Assembly (NCBI RefSeq): GCF_023278565.1
Contig: NC_064675.1
Location: 1,736,001-1,800,000, forward strand
Reading direction: 5' to 3'
Length of the DNA: 64,000 bases
DNA from: Colletotrichum lupini
Taxonomy: Eukaryota; Ascomycota; Sordariomycetes; Glomerellales; Glomerellaceae
Below the pieces are notes generated by a model that saw only the letters and a list, made by a program, of their open reading frames with translations, was not told where the DNA came from and made no database searches. The position numbers and the translations under genes are program-made. This document shows, piece after piece, positions 24,194 to 37,100 of this stretch (positions within the stretch are counted from its first letter, which is position 1; every line of letters starts with the position of its first letter).

Positions 24194-27100
24194 ACGCATG
24201 TCTTTACTAATTCACAAACCTTACTACCCGTTCACTTATAATAACTCCGTATAAGGACCTAGTATAAGAACTTAATTAAATACCGTAAGGCTAGTAATAG
24301 ATACTATATATAGTTAGTTCTAATAGAAACTCGTATACTAGCTAGTATTATAATAATATATTTTAATACTATTTTATATTTATATTTTTAATTATAACCT
24401 AGTCGAGCGGCCTCGAGTTATACCTTAATAACGAGTATTATAAAGGTATTTTATATTATTTTTTTTAAGGTAACTAGTAGTGCAGAATATAAAAATACTT
24501 TAGAAATCCTTAGCCCTTATTATAATATAGTATATAAGTAGTTAATTCGTTACCCTTTTAGTAAAATAGGCTACTATAAGCTCGAACTATAATATAATAG
24601 TCTATATTATCGCTATCTTCTTAAATATTTAATATAAACCGCTAGCTTAGGCCTTAGTAATATAAAAGATCCTTAGAGCTTATAAACTAAGGCCGTTTTA
24701 ATAACTTAGCTACTTTAGTTTTATATTAAAGATCTCTAACCTAATTTATAAATATAGCTACGAAATAAAGCTCGTAGTAGTCTTTATTAAGCATAAGTTA
24801 TTTAAAGTTAGATCTAAAGAAAATAGGATTAGCCTTAAGATTAGCGGCTATTTTATATTATATATTATCTTTAAAAAAAAAATTTATAATATAGTCGAGT
24901 ACTTCTTTTATTAACCTAGGTATTTAGGGAAAATGCGAAGAGCGTTAAGTAGAAGCTAAGCTCTTACTATATTATAGTTAGAGGACGCTTTTATATATTT
25001 TAAAAATGTGCGACGCGTAGCGGTGTGCCTATCTCGTTATTACTTAGCTATAGAGCTCATTATAGCCGACATTAGTAATAATAATGTTAATCGCGTGAAC
25101 TAGCTAAAAAGGGCATTTATAGCTTATTAGCAAAGTATCTTTTTTAGTATAGTAGATTAGTAATGATTCTAGAGTGTCTCGTAGTTAGATATAGGATAAA
25201 GGGATTAGCGGATCAGCTAGGCTTAGGATAGTTATAGGATTGAAGAGGCTTAAATATAATATTAACGGGCTTCGGACGTAATTACGAGTGGGTCGTTATA
25301 TTCCCCTCAAACCGTAAGCAATCGTCTATATATAGTACCTAGCGTTGCCCTTTGTTAAATCTGTTAAGAATAGAAATAAGTTATAGGAGAGAGATTCGAA
25401 ATACTACTTAGGCGTTTTTTAAAAAATGGATTACTTACGGCGCCTCTAGATAGCGACGTCGGAGGGCTTAAGCTATATTAGATAGTAGCGTAACGCCCTT
25501 TTAACTCTTAATAATTAATAATAAAGATAATTCATATTAATAATAGTAGTAATATATATAGTATAGTTATATATATAGGCATAGATTCTCTTTTCCTCTA
25601 TATAATATTATAAGATAAAAATAGACCCGGCGAATCTTAGTATAAGCTACGTGCGCTTCTTATTAGAGCTAATTTCTAAGATTATATAGTAGCTACTTCT
25701 ATTTTAATTATAGCTTAACGGCTTTAAAATTATAGCCTTCTTAACCCTACCTAACGGGAACTAAGAGTACGTTAAGGTTATCCTCTATTATTAATAAGTC
25801 TAGTTCGTTATTAGCCTATACCTCTACGTCTTCCCTCTATTAAAATATAGATAGATAGCTAGAGCCTAATCTCTTTTTTATAAGTATATATATTATTTAT
25901 TTTATTTATAACGCTTTCGAAACGGCTATAAATATCTCAAAGCTATACTATAACTTATTTAACGTCGGATATAAAAGTAGTTCTTATAAGAGCTAAGCTT
26001 TTTTAATAGTTAAGTTCTTACTTAAGGCGGCCGGAGTTTCTTACGAGTTTTTTTAAACGTTTTTCTTTATTAATTAGTACTTTTTAAGACTATATAGTAT
26101 TATTTACGAGGTTAGTTATATAAGTTCTTCTACCTAGGGCCGCGATTATATTATTTATATTACTTAGTAAGTATAGTAGACCGTTTAATTAGCGAGGGCA
26201 CTTTAAAAATCTAGCTACTATATCGGATTACTATTAAAATAAAGTATAAAGCTAGTAGGTTATTAAGCGAAGTACGTAATATAGATTACTTTATATAAGA
26301 ACGGATATTATATTTACTAATTGCGAAACTAACGCTAGATATAGATAAGATAGAATTTTAATAAGCTTAATAGGGCCGTTTAGTCCTTTTCGGGCTACTT
26401 TCGTTATTAACTCGATAAGTAAAGAACTAGAGCTTTTATAACTACGTAAGCTAGGAAATAATCTTATCTTAATATAGTACACTCTATATATAGGTACCGT
26501 AGGTATATATAGACTATATAGTATAATTATTAACTTTAAGGCTATTTCTATAGCCCCGGCGTCGTTATAAATATTTTATAAAAATAGCTATTCGTAGGAA
26601 ATGCTAACTATTGAGCCGTTAGCGGCTTTTATAAAATTTAGTTATAAAGAGCTTTGCTTTTTAAAAGACGGTATTAGATATCGATACGAGCTTATACGTA
26701 CGAAGAGTATAATATACCTAGTTTAAAAATAAAGGTAGTCTAGAGTTATAGTTTTAACGATATAAACCTCTCTATTAGCAATAGTATAGCCTGGGCTACT
26801 AAATTATTATAAACGTATTAAAAATATTATAGATTCTATATAATAAGCGGCGCACTCTTACGTTATTATATAAGTATCTTATTAATAAGAATTAGGACTA
26901 ACCCATTAAAATAAAATAAGCGATATTACTTCGCTATTTACTTAATAGTTAATTACCCTTATAACGGACTAACTAACGATACGTAGTACCCGCTACTAAA
27001 TAGGGTTAAAAAAAATATAAATAGTACTACGGGAGATCGGTTTATTACTTATATTATAAGCTATTTATATAGGCTATTATAGGGTAAAGAGTTCGTTATA

Positions 27101-29026
27101 AAAGTTATTATATTTCTTACGTACTTAAAAGTCTACGAAATACTTAAAAAATATAATAATAGCCCGTTAAATAATAGGACTAACTTATTATTCAAGTTTA
27201 ATAAGGTACTAAACTTTAACTTTAAAAACATACTTATTACTATTAAAATGCTCGAATAGGTTTTGATATTCTCCGCGCAAATTTAAGAAATTTATATATT
27301 AGAAAATACCGTTTACCCCGGGATATTACTAACGACTTTTAATTTTTATAATAATTCGGTATTAAGAAAGATATTATATATATATTACTATATACGAATC
27401 TTATTTCCTAATACTTACGAAGTAACTATATACCGGATACGGGCCGTTTTTTAAATAAGCTTTATAAATACGGCCGAGTTATTTCTTAATACGCTTAGTA
27501 ATAACGAGCTAGAGTTAGGGAGGTACTTAATATATAACGTAAACGAGGACTTATTTAACGGCGAAGGCAATAAGCCCTACTATTCTAGCCTATTTAGCGT
27601 TAAATTTAGTAAAGACTTAGATCTATTAAAAGGAGGGTAATTAAATAAAGATTATAATAATTTAAATATTTTAGATAAAAGCTACGGGCCTAGCGCAAAA
27701 GAAGACGATAGCGATATAAAGTAGTTACTAAGTTCGTTATATATAGGGGTGTGTTACTATATTCTATAATCCTCTATTTACTATCTTGAGAAAAATTTTA
27801 TATTCCTTTTATATCGTTTATATATAAGGAGACGACCTGCCCCGGTATTTATCGAACGTATAAGAAGTGTTTTATAAGCTATACCTTATGTTTTATACTG
27901 CGCAACGAAGATCCCGCCCTTAAGGCCGTAATATATATAATATATTAATATTACTAATAATAGCTTATATAGAGCCGTAGATTACTTAGTTACTTTTAAG
28001 CTAGGTTATAAAGTACGAAGTATTAAGTAACGAGCCTAATAATATTACAAAACTCGTAGTAAAAGACCGGAAAAATAAGCTAAGAAATTCGTTTATAAAC
28101 TACTTACTAGCGGCGTAACTAGCTTCTTATTATTATCGCTTTAGTATAGGAAGTAAGTTCCGTTAATTATATTACGGTTAGGACTAAAAGTACTTTCTCG
28201 TATTATATATACCCCATTTATTTTATTAAATCTCTCTTATAATAAAAAGACCTCTAGCTATAAAATACTAAGTCGCCCGGTATTAAAATACTAGTAATAC
28301 TATTATAAAAGTCTATATTAACATCTCTGCGCTTCTTATCGACGTCTCGTATATAATATTTTATTAATTATAAAATCTCGTAATATTAGTCCTCTAGCTT
28401 ATTATTACTATTATAAATATAGCGTCGGCTATCGAGATCTTTTCGCAAGTCCCGTTATATATTATAAGTAATTATAATATTAACTAGGCTTTTATCGTAC
28501 TAAAATATCTACTATTTAATCTAAGTATATTAGTAATATATTTATTACGTCGGCTTACGATTTAGAAGACGTAACTATATATATCTATTTCGATATTACT
28601 ATCTAATTAGAGCTTTTAATATATATATAAACGAACTACCTATTTAATAATTAACTAAGTCCGCCCCGCTATTTTCTTTCTAGAGGCTTATTTAACTTTT
28701 TAAAGTTATAATAATAACAAAAAGAGCCCTATATAAAGCGTACCCTAAAGCGTTACGAAGGACGGAAGTCCGACGTACGCTTATTATTAACTATAGCTTT
28801 ATATTATTTATTATAGCGCTTCGTCTATTTATGAATAAGTAATATACGAGTAGTTTATAAAAGGACGACTATATAACTATCCTCGTAGTAGTACCTAACC
28901 CTAACTTTTTAAAAAACCCTTTTTAATATTATTTATTAAGTACTCTTTATTACTTTAGCCGTAGTCTATTTATATATTATAAGCATTAGTTTTAGTATAT
29001 ATTACTAAATAATACTAATTAATAAT

Positions 29027-29216
29027 TATAAGAGATTAGGCTATAAGTACTTAACTAGCGAGGCTATAATATAAATATAAGTATATCATAAAACTAAAGC
29101 TTATAAAGTCCTTCATAAGGGCTCTACTTCTTAAAAAGTTCTTTTATAATAAGATCCGTATACTAGTTACTAAGTTATTAGCGTCCTATTGCCGGCTGCA
29201 TTCTAAATCTATTATA
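29027..29216 (-). repeat. 3' LTR of the retrotransposon
   Basis: 190 bp, matching 35864-36053 end to end with transitions only. It begins TATAAGAG and ends CTATTATA on the plus strand. It retains slightly more C and G (for example GCGTCC, GCCGGC) than its partner, so it was mutated a little less. The polypurine tract lies immediately inside it. Confidence 0.9.
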
Positions 29217-29231
29217 ATTACTCCCCCTTTA
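29217..29231 (-). other. Polypurine tract of the retrotransposon
   Basis: On the minus strand the bases just before the 3' LTR read TAAAGGGGGAGTAAT, a typical primer for plus-strand DNA synthesis. Its position next to the left LTR shows that the element is transcribed leftwards. Confidence 0.65.
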
Positions 29232-32200
29232 CATAACTTTAGTCCCTAAAATTATTACGTAATATCTTTTTTTAACGCTAATAATAAAGCTATTAACGTC
29301 GTTATTTATAATAAATTCCGTAAAGTATTAATAATATCCTTTCTTATTTAAGAATAAGGCATTGCTCCTATTTCCTTATCTAACGGATACTTTATTATTA
29401 TTATTTAGTAATAGCGCGCCGACTAGTTATTAAGTTAGTAATATATATTCGTAATAAAATATTCTAACCGTTATAATATATAAGAGCCCGCCTAACCTCG
29501 CGGTTATTATTATTACTAAGCTATTAATTATAATAAAAGATTTTTTATTTATTATTAGTTACGTATTTACTTTTTCTTCCCTCTTTTTATTTAGTAACCG
29601 TTTTACGAATTCTTTCTTATATAACTATACTTTTCTTTTTATAATATTCTAATTCTATATCGTTTCTTAATTATAACTCTCTTACTATACTATTACTAAG
29701 TATTTACTAAAATATTTACTATTTTGCACATTTAAAATATACTTAATATAAAATATAATTTTAAAAAGGGCTTCCGCAGTCTCCGTAGTAGTACTCCCTA
29801 TATATACTACTTAGCTAGTCTATATTATAATATTAACGAGCTTATTTATATTACCGGCGCTTACGTCGCTAAGTATATTATTTATTAAATTAATAAAAAA
29901 AAGTATTCTATTATAAGTTGTTAAGTCTTTGCTAATCTGTTATTAAAATATTAGCTAACGATATTTTTTAAGTTCTTAAGGAGCTATATAGCGCCGCCTA
30001 GTTTATTTAAAATACCCTTATAAAGTTTTATAATACTAAGGAGTAGGGTAGCTTTAACTCCTATAAGCGCGGCCGCGTTCTTTATACTTTTAGCTATATT
30101 ACTAGTATATATAAAAAATAGCTACTTATATTACTAACTTATTAATAAGTAATAAGATAAAAAAGGTCTACTTTAAATAAGCTACTCTTTAGGAGCTCGC
30201 TACTAACTGCGAGTATTTAAACTTATTAATCTCGATTATAATAAGTTATTAATAATTATTTAGCGAATTTCTTTTTTACTAACTTAGATTTCTCTTCTTA
30301 AGCTAGTATCTTTAATACTAATAATAAAACTAAAATTATCTCCTACCTTAGTCGCCTCTAGCTAGCTTACTTTCGTAATAATAGCTATACGACCGCTCTA
30401 TAAAATAACCTCGACGCTCTAGCTTAGTACTATAAAAAGACTCCTAAGGGCGTTATTATTATACGTATTTAAGAGTTTCTTACTTTCCCTATTTTTTGTA
30501 AACGTATTACTAAGTTCTTAGTAAATAAAGTACTTATTTATACCGTTATTATATATAGCGCTACCCCTATTTCCCGCGGTCTTAAGACTTAGACTCTTAC
30601 TAAGAAGTATACTTTTATTACTAACTATATTCTTAATAATAATAACGAGCGGGACGACTTTAAGTTTAAGTTTAATAAGTCCTAGCGTAAAAATACTAAA
30701 TCTAAGGAGCTTGGTAGTAACTTAAAGAATTCTCTTTTTTAGCGTTATAATAAGCGCCGCTATTTTAACGTTAATAACTCGTCCTCTAACTCTAAGAGAT
30801 TTACTATTTAGTCGCCGACTATTTAGTAATTTCCCTATAGCTTAAGCTAAGAAACTAAGAAAATATTATATATTCTCTAATACTACTCTAATAAATATAT
30901 TTAATAAGCCTATTTCCCTACCCTTTTAGCTATTACTACTTTAATATATCTTAGTATTAGTTTATTATTCTTAAATCGTATATTCTTTATTAATAAGCCG
31001 ACGACCTCTCCGTAATTAAACTCTTTTAGGGTATATTTTCTATTATAATAAGCTACTTAGCTCTTAGAGGCTTATGCCTATGCTCGTATAGCCTAGGCCC
31101 TAATCTCCCTAATTTTCTAAACCCTTTCCTAAACCCCCTAGACTATAGCTTTATAGTTAAATATATATTTAACGTACTTAGGGTAGTAGCCATATAGTAC
31201 TATATATAAGGACACCTTTATAATAGAATATTAACTATTATTATATATAAACTCGGCCTCCTCTAGCTACGCTACTTACCTATTTAGCGAGCCCTCGGTA
31301 TAAATCTTTAAATACTTTTTTAATATTTAATAAGTTCGCTCCGTTTAGCTATTTATTTATAAATAATACGTAATAAATAGTTAGTAACGCATCGCCCGTT
31401 CCTTAGCAAACTCTTCCTAAAATATACTTATAAAAAGCTTATCTTTATTTATAATAATACCTTTAGGCATACCGAACTTATATTTAACCTCTTAATATAA
31501 AATACTTACTATCTATACTACGTTAAATATCTTAATAATAAGTAAAAACTTTGCGAACTTTATTATATAATAAATAATAACTATAATACTATTATACTCT
31601 ATGCCGTTATTACGAGCGCTCGGTAATAGCCCCGTAATAAAGTCTATAAATATTTTTTAAAATAAGTATAAGGGTAGTAATAATAACTATAGCTACCCGT
31701 ACGGCTTATATCTTAAGGTTATAATTCCTAAATAATACTTATAGTTCTTAACGTATTCCTAAATATTTTATTAAATATCTTCTTAATAAAACTTCTTTTA
31801 AATTAGTTTAAGAGTTTTCGTAGCTCCTATATAACCTACCCTATAGTCGTTATAGTATTAGTAAAGGATCTCTATCCGAAGAGACTCTACCTAAAGAATA
31901 ATAAGTCTTTTTTTAAAAAATAATATACCCTATTCGTTAAGTAAATATACTTTTAGCTCGCCGGCCGTAGCGTAAACTTTTATTAATTATAATATATAAA
32001 ACTTATCTTTAGCTTATAATTCTTTAACGAGCTCCTTAATTTTTAGTAAAAAACGAGAAGCGAATACCGTTTCGCTCCTTATAAGCTCTTTTATAACGGG
32101 GTATAGGATATACTATTTTAGTATAGTAACCCTAGCTCTATTTAACTCCTCTTTATCTTTATTAAACCGTTAACGAGCGTTTACTAATAACTCTCTTACT

Positions 32201-33282
32201 TTCTTATTTTAAGTCGTTACGGTAGTAATTATTACTATTTTATTAATACGCCCTATAATACGTTACTAATATAGGGGAGAGGATTCCCCGTCCCTAGAGC
32301 TAGCTAATATCTAGCTAGGATCGTAAAAGGAGGCCTTAACTACTTAAACGTATACTTTAATAATATTATTTTATCTTTTTAAGCTAATTATCCTTTACTA
32401 AACGTCGAGCGGTAGTTTACTAATAAAACGTAGCTTCTAAACTAGTATAAAGAGGACGTTTTTATAAAGTACTTCCCCTTTTATATAGTTTAGCTTTATA
32501 AATAGACTATCCGCTAGGTTCGTTTTCCTTAGCTAGTATTCTAAATTAAAGTTAAATACTAATAGTTTATATACTTACTTCGTAAGCGTTTTTTAAAAGT
32601 CCCGTACTAGTGCGCTAATTACTTTTTTAAATACTTAGTAATCCGTTAAGATTATAAACTTTTATAAAAGGCCCTAGAAATAGTAAGCCCAGTGCTCTAG
32701 CCCTTTTATTATAATAAGTAGTTCTTATTAACCCGTAGCCTATCGCTACTCTATATTTATAAGCTTTTATAACTAATAAGTAACGGGTCGCTATTCTCTA
32801 TTAGCCTATTATAATAAAATTACTATAATAGCTTTAACTAAAGCGTTAGTTTCTACCCGTATAATACGTTATAAGTTCTAATACGTAAATACGGTTACTA
32901 AAATAAAAGCGACCTTTAGCTAATTAAATACCTCGTCTACTTCCTTAATCTACTAAAAGTCCCTTATTTACCCCTTTTCTATTTTTAATAATACTATTAT
33001 CGGTATAACAATACCTAAATATTTAGTAATAAACTTCTAATTAAAATTATAGAACCCCAAGAATACTTAAATATCCCTAATAAACTCTAGCGCCTTTTAG
33101 TTAGCGATCGTTCGCACTTATAATAAGTTAATCTCGATTCTTTTTAATATAATAATATAACTTAAGAACTTAACCCTCTTTTAATAAAACGAGTACTTTA
33201 ATAGTTTAGTAAAAAGCCCGTATAAACGCAAACGTTAGAGGACCTTCTTAATATCCTCCGTATACTACTCCTTTATTATTAA

Positions 33283-33309
33283 GTAAATTATTAAATCGTC
33301 TATATATAC
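33283..33309 (-). pseudogene. Reverse transcriptase active-site remnant
   Basis: The minus strand reads VYIDDLIIY, preceded by DICYI, which matches the Y-x-D-D box of Ty3/gypsy reverse transcriptases with its two catalytic Asp residues. Surrounding codons are broken by RIP stops, so no product is expected. Confidence 0.75.
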
Positions 33310-34552
33310 TATATAACAAATATCTAGCAAATCGGCGAGCGCTTAATAAATATATACCTAGAACGTCGTAAGTACGTTCGTTAGCCCAAAAGGTATAATA
33401 ATATACTTAAAGTAACTATATCGGCTCCGGAACGCTATTTTCTATTAGTCTTCCTTTTTAATTCGGATACGGTAATAAGTATCCCTAATATTTATTTTTA
33501 AAATCTATTTCGCTCTACGAAGCCTATTTAAAAGCTTGTTAATAAGTAGTAATAAGTATCGATTCTTTATAGTTACCCTATTTAGCCCGTAATAATTTAT
33601 ATAAAAGTATAGCGTACTGTCCTTTTTTAATATAAAAAAGATCGGTACTCTAATTTTATTAACTAAAAATATAATACGACCGTTCGCTAAGTTCTTAATA
33701 ATATACGCGCAAAGCTTATTAAGTTATTTCTTATTAAATAAATAAATAGGACTATATAATAATTTAGTACTTAGAACTAGGTTAATAGAGTATTTTACCC
33801 CGCTATATAACTACGGTCCCTTTGCTAATTACTTATCGAACGTCTCTATTTCTAATTAAAATTTTAGTAATAAACCCCCTCGTAGTTTAGTCTCCGTTAC
33901 CCCTACGATACTTCTTATAATAGCGATATATAATATATATGCCCTCTCGTAATTTTTAATAATATCGCGAGCTATCACCTCTAGTTTAGTAACCGAAATA
34001 GGCTCGTATAACTATATATTCGTCGCTATATTAATATAAATACCCTCCTAGCCTATCGATAGTTATAATAATAAGAGGTTTACTATTCTTTTATTCCTAT
34101 TAACTACGGCGAATAGTTACTAAATCTTCTTTAACTACTTATAATAGTTAATAAAAAAGAGCGTTAACTAGTAGGCTTTTCCTTAGCCTACGGCTTTACC
34201 CTAAAAGTCCCTTAACGAGGGAGCTATAGTAATAGCCGGGGTTAACCCTAAGTAGGTTACGAGCTTAGTATTAATAATATCTATCTTAGAGCATATATCT
34301 ATATTAACTTTTACTAGCTTTTTAGTAATACTTTATAAAACTATCGCCCTACCCTTCATAATTATTTTTATTAGTACCCTTTTAATACTTAGCGTAAGTA
34401 TATTAAGTATATTGCTTACGCTTACTCGTTTTTTAATAAGTTAACCTTTATAACTCTCGGCTCGGTAATAACTTATTAAATAGTTACTAATATTAGCTTC
34501 GATTAGGGGTACGTCGGCTTATCGTTACCCCTACCTCCCGACTTATCTTTTT

Positions 34553-34597
34553 AGCACTTACTAAATATATAGCCTATCTTATTATATATAAAGCACT
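34553..34597 (-). pseudogene. Gag-type zinc-knuckle remnant
   Basis: The minus strand reads KCFIYNKIGYIFSKC. Spacing matches a C-x2-C-x4-H-x4-C knuckle in which the second Cys and the His are replaced by Tyr. TGC or TGT to TAC or TAT and CAC to TAT or TAC are changes that RIP produces. It lies upstream of the reverse transcriptase motif on the same strand, as gag should. Confidence 0.65.
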
Positions 34598-35863
34598 TAA
34601 TATTATTATTATAACGCTTTTATAATAGCTCGGCGCGAGTACTCTTATTATATAGCTTCTATAATATTACTCTTAATAAGTCCCTAAAGCCTAGCCCCTT
34701 AGAGCTCTCCCTACTCTTTTCTCTATAAAAAGAGGATATTCGATACGGTTACTTTAATAACGGATATAGCCTCTTCTTACCGTCCTTTTATAACTAATCG
34801 CCGCCCTTCTACCGATTTAACGACTATAATTTATTAGCCTCGTAAATTATATTACGTACTCTCTTAATTAAAACCCTATAATAAATTAGATCGTCCTATA
34901 ACTAAAATAGTAATCTAAAAAAGAACTAATATACCTCTACCTTCGAATTCTCTATATTTTTTATACCTAAGTTATAATAAATTATTAACTACTTAGCGAG
35001 GAACTAAGTAAGGGTCTAGCCCTCCTTTAGCCTCTTCGTCCTTAGCTCTTTATAATATTCCCGTTCCTAAGTCTTAGGGTCTACGTATTATTAATAAATA
35101 AACGCTAAAAAGTCGCCCTAAGAGAGGGGATTTTAAAAGCTCTTCTCGTAATTACGCTATTACGTTTATAATAATAAAAATATCTTAAACAGGGCCCATT
35201 CGATATACTATTTTATAGTACTTTTTGCGCAAAGCTTATTACCTACCTCTATAATAATAATCTAGTTTACTACTTAAATACTCGTAAACTCTTTTCTAAT
35301 TAGTTTATAGTTATAAAAAGGAGGCTTTTTATATTCTTATTAACTTAGACACGTTACTAGCCGCTTAGTAAGCTATTAAACGAGCTCCTCGTATTAACGC
35401 CGTTCTTAGTTTCGATCTTTAACTATTATTTTTATTATTTTATAAAAATAGGTTATTATTAGGCCTATAGGGTCTATTAAACTAGCTATTTTAATACTAC
35501 CCGCGCCTTTATACGCACCTTAACCTCGTATATTTAGTAATTAGTCGTTAATAAACGCCCCGTTTATAACGAATAAAGTCTTCGGGGTATTAATAAAGTA
35601 ATTAGCCCGTAAAAGTAATCTACCCCGATTATTTTTTTTATTTAGCTCTTTTATAAACGCTAGTATTTAAGTAAGACTTGCCCTATAATAGGCTCGTTCT
35701 CTTAGATAAAATAGGGTTAAGTAGTCGACTCCGGATAGCTATAGCTCGTCGGTATTAACGGCTCTTTACTAATAGCTAGGCATCGTTTCGTTAACGTTCC
35801 GTTCGTTTTTATAATCTATTATTACTTATATTAGTTATTTTATAAAAGTAAAAGCTTTAAAAT

Positions 35864-36053
35864 TATAAGAAATTAGGCTATAAGTACTTAACTAGCGAGG
35901 CTATAATATAAATATAAATATATTATAAAACTAAAGCTTATAAAGTCCTTTATAAAGGCTTTACTTCTTAAAAAGTTCTTTTATAATAAGATCCGTATAC
36001 TAGTTACTAAGTTATTAGTATCCTATTACCGGCCGCATCCTAAATCTATTATA
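35864..36053 (-). repeat. 5' LTR of the retrotransposon
   Basis: 190 bp, the partner of 29027-29216. It is somewhat more AT-rich than the other LTR (GTATCC for GCGTCC, ATTACC for ATTGCC). I could not recognise the primer-binding site next to its inner edge, which is probably mutated. Confidence 0.9.
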
Positions 36054-37050
36054 ATAATAAGGTCGTTATTTGAAAAGTTTAGTAATCTAGGGCCGCTAAG
36101 TATTCGTAAATCGTAGTATCCCGTCCTAATACCGAGTTAAATACTATACGTTAGAATTTTAATTTATACCGTCTTCTAAGCTACTATAAAGCTATTAATT
36201 ATACTCTTTTTTAGCCGCATTTTCCTATCCGAGACCTTTCGGAAGATCGTATAGGGCCTTTAAGTTATTCTATTATTATATAGTACGCTCTTTATCGTCC
36301 CGTTTATAACGTAATATATACTTATATAGTTAATATAGGACCGTATTATTATTAATTATTAATATTTAAACTTATAAGCTATAGGCTATAATAGTAGCGG
36401 ACTCGCTATAATAAAGAATATTACTATTTTACTCTTATTAATTCCTTACGTATAGTAGCTTAAAATCTCTCTTTAGTAATACCTAGCTATTATTGCGCTA
36501 TTTAGTATTAGTTTATTATAAATTAAGTCTTATATCTTAATAAAAGGATAAGAAGAGAAGGCTTATATAATAAATAGTACGTACGTAACGTTAGTAATCC
36601 GGGTTAAATACTTAGTAAAGTATAGTACTATGTTCGACGAGATATAAGACTATATTAATATTATAATATAATTATTTATTAAGTAGTTAACGGCGATACT
36701 ATATACGAGCTTACTTAATCTACGTTTATTACTTATTAGCGTCTAGCCCCGACGTTAGTTTATAGTATTAGAGAGCTTATTTAGTAAAAATAGTTTAAAA
36801 AAGTAGACCCGGTCTATTAATAGACTAAGGCGCTATAAGACGTAAATATATAAAGATAGCGGCCCCGGGCCGTAATATACGGGCGACGGTATACTTATAA
36901 TAATTATAATAGAGGTCGATCGGTAGTCCTACGTAGCTCTTAACGTACCGCCCTTCTTACCGCTTACCTATTCTAAGTATAATAATAATATATAGTAGTA
37001 AGTTATAAAAAAGGGGATAGTGGGATAGTATCTTTTAGGAATTTATACTA

Positions 37051-37100
37051 AGCTATAATAAGCTATAATAAGCTATAATAAGCTATAATAAGCTATAATG
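37051..37100. repeat. 10-bp tandem repeat, five copies
   Basis: AGCTATAATA is repeated four times and followed by a fifth copy ending in G. It sits in a less mutated patch (about 37000-37160) that contains GGGGATAGTGGGATAG and GCTGGGG. It may be part of a terminal repeat of an unidentified element. Confidence 0.8.

Larger units (their letters stand above)
29027..36053 (-). mobile_element. RIP-ruined Ty3/gypsy-type LTR retrotransposon, 7027 bp
   Basis: Two 190-bp LTRs (29027-29216 and 35864-36053) bound the element, flanked by identical 5-bp duplications ATAAT (29022-29026 and 36054-36058). The LTRs differ at about 11 sites, all transitions. Their termini read TA...TA, as expected from TG...CA after RIP. 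The element lies on the minus strand: a polypurine tract adjoins the left LTR, a reverse-transcriptase VYIDDLIIY motif reads at 33309-33283, and a gag-type zinc knuckle reads upstream of it at 34597-34553. That order (gag, then RT) fits the family. All frames carry many stops, so it is dead. The integrase region was not located, so gypsy rather than copia rests on RT motif wording and is likely but not proven. Confidence 0.85.

Noticed and set aside
26291..26482. Minus-strand 63-codon open frame inside AT block 3
   Set aside because: Ile/Leu/Ser-rich composition is what AT-rich sequence yields by chance; no neighbours or motifs.
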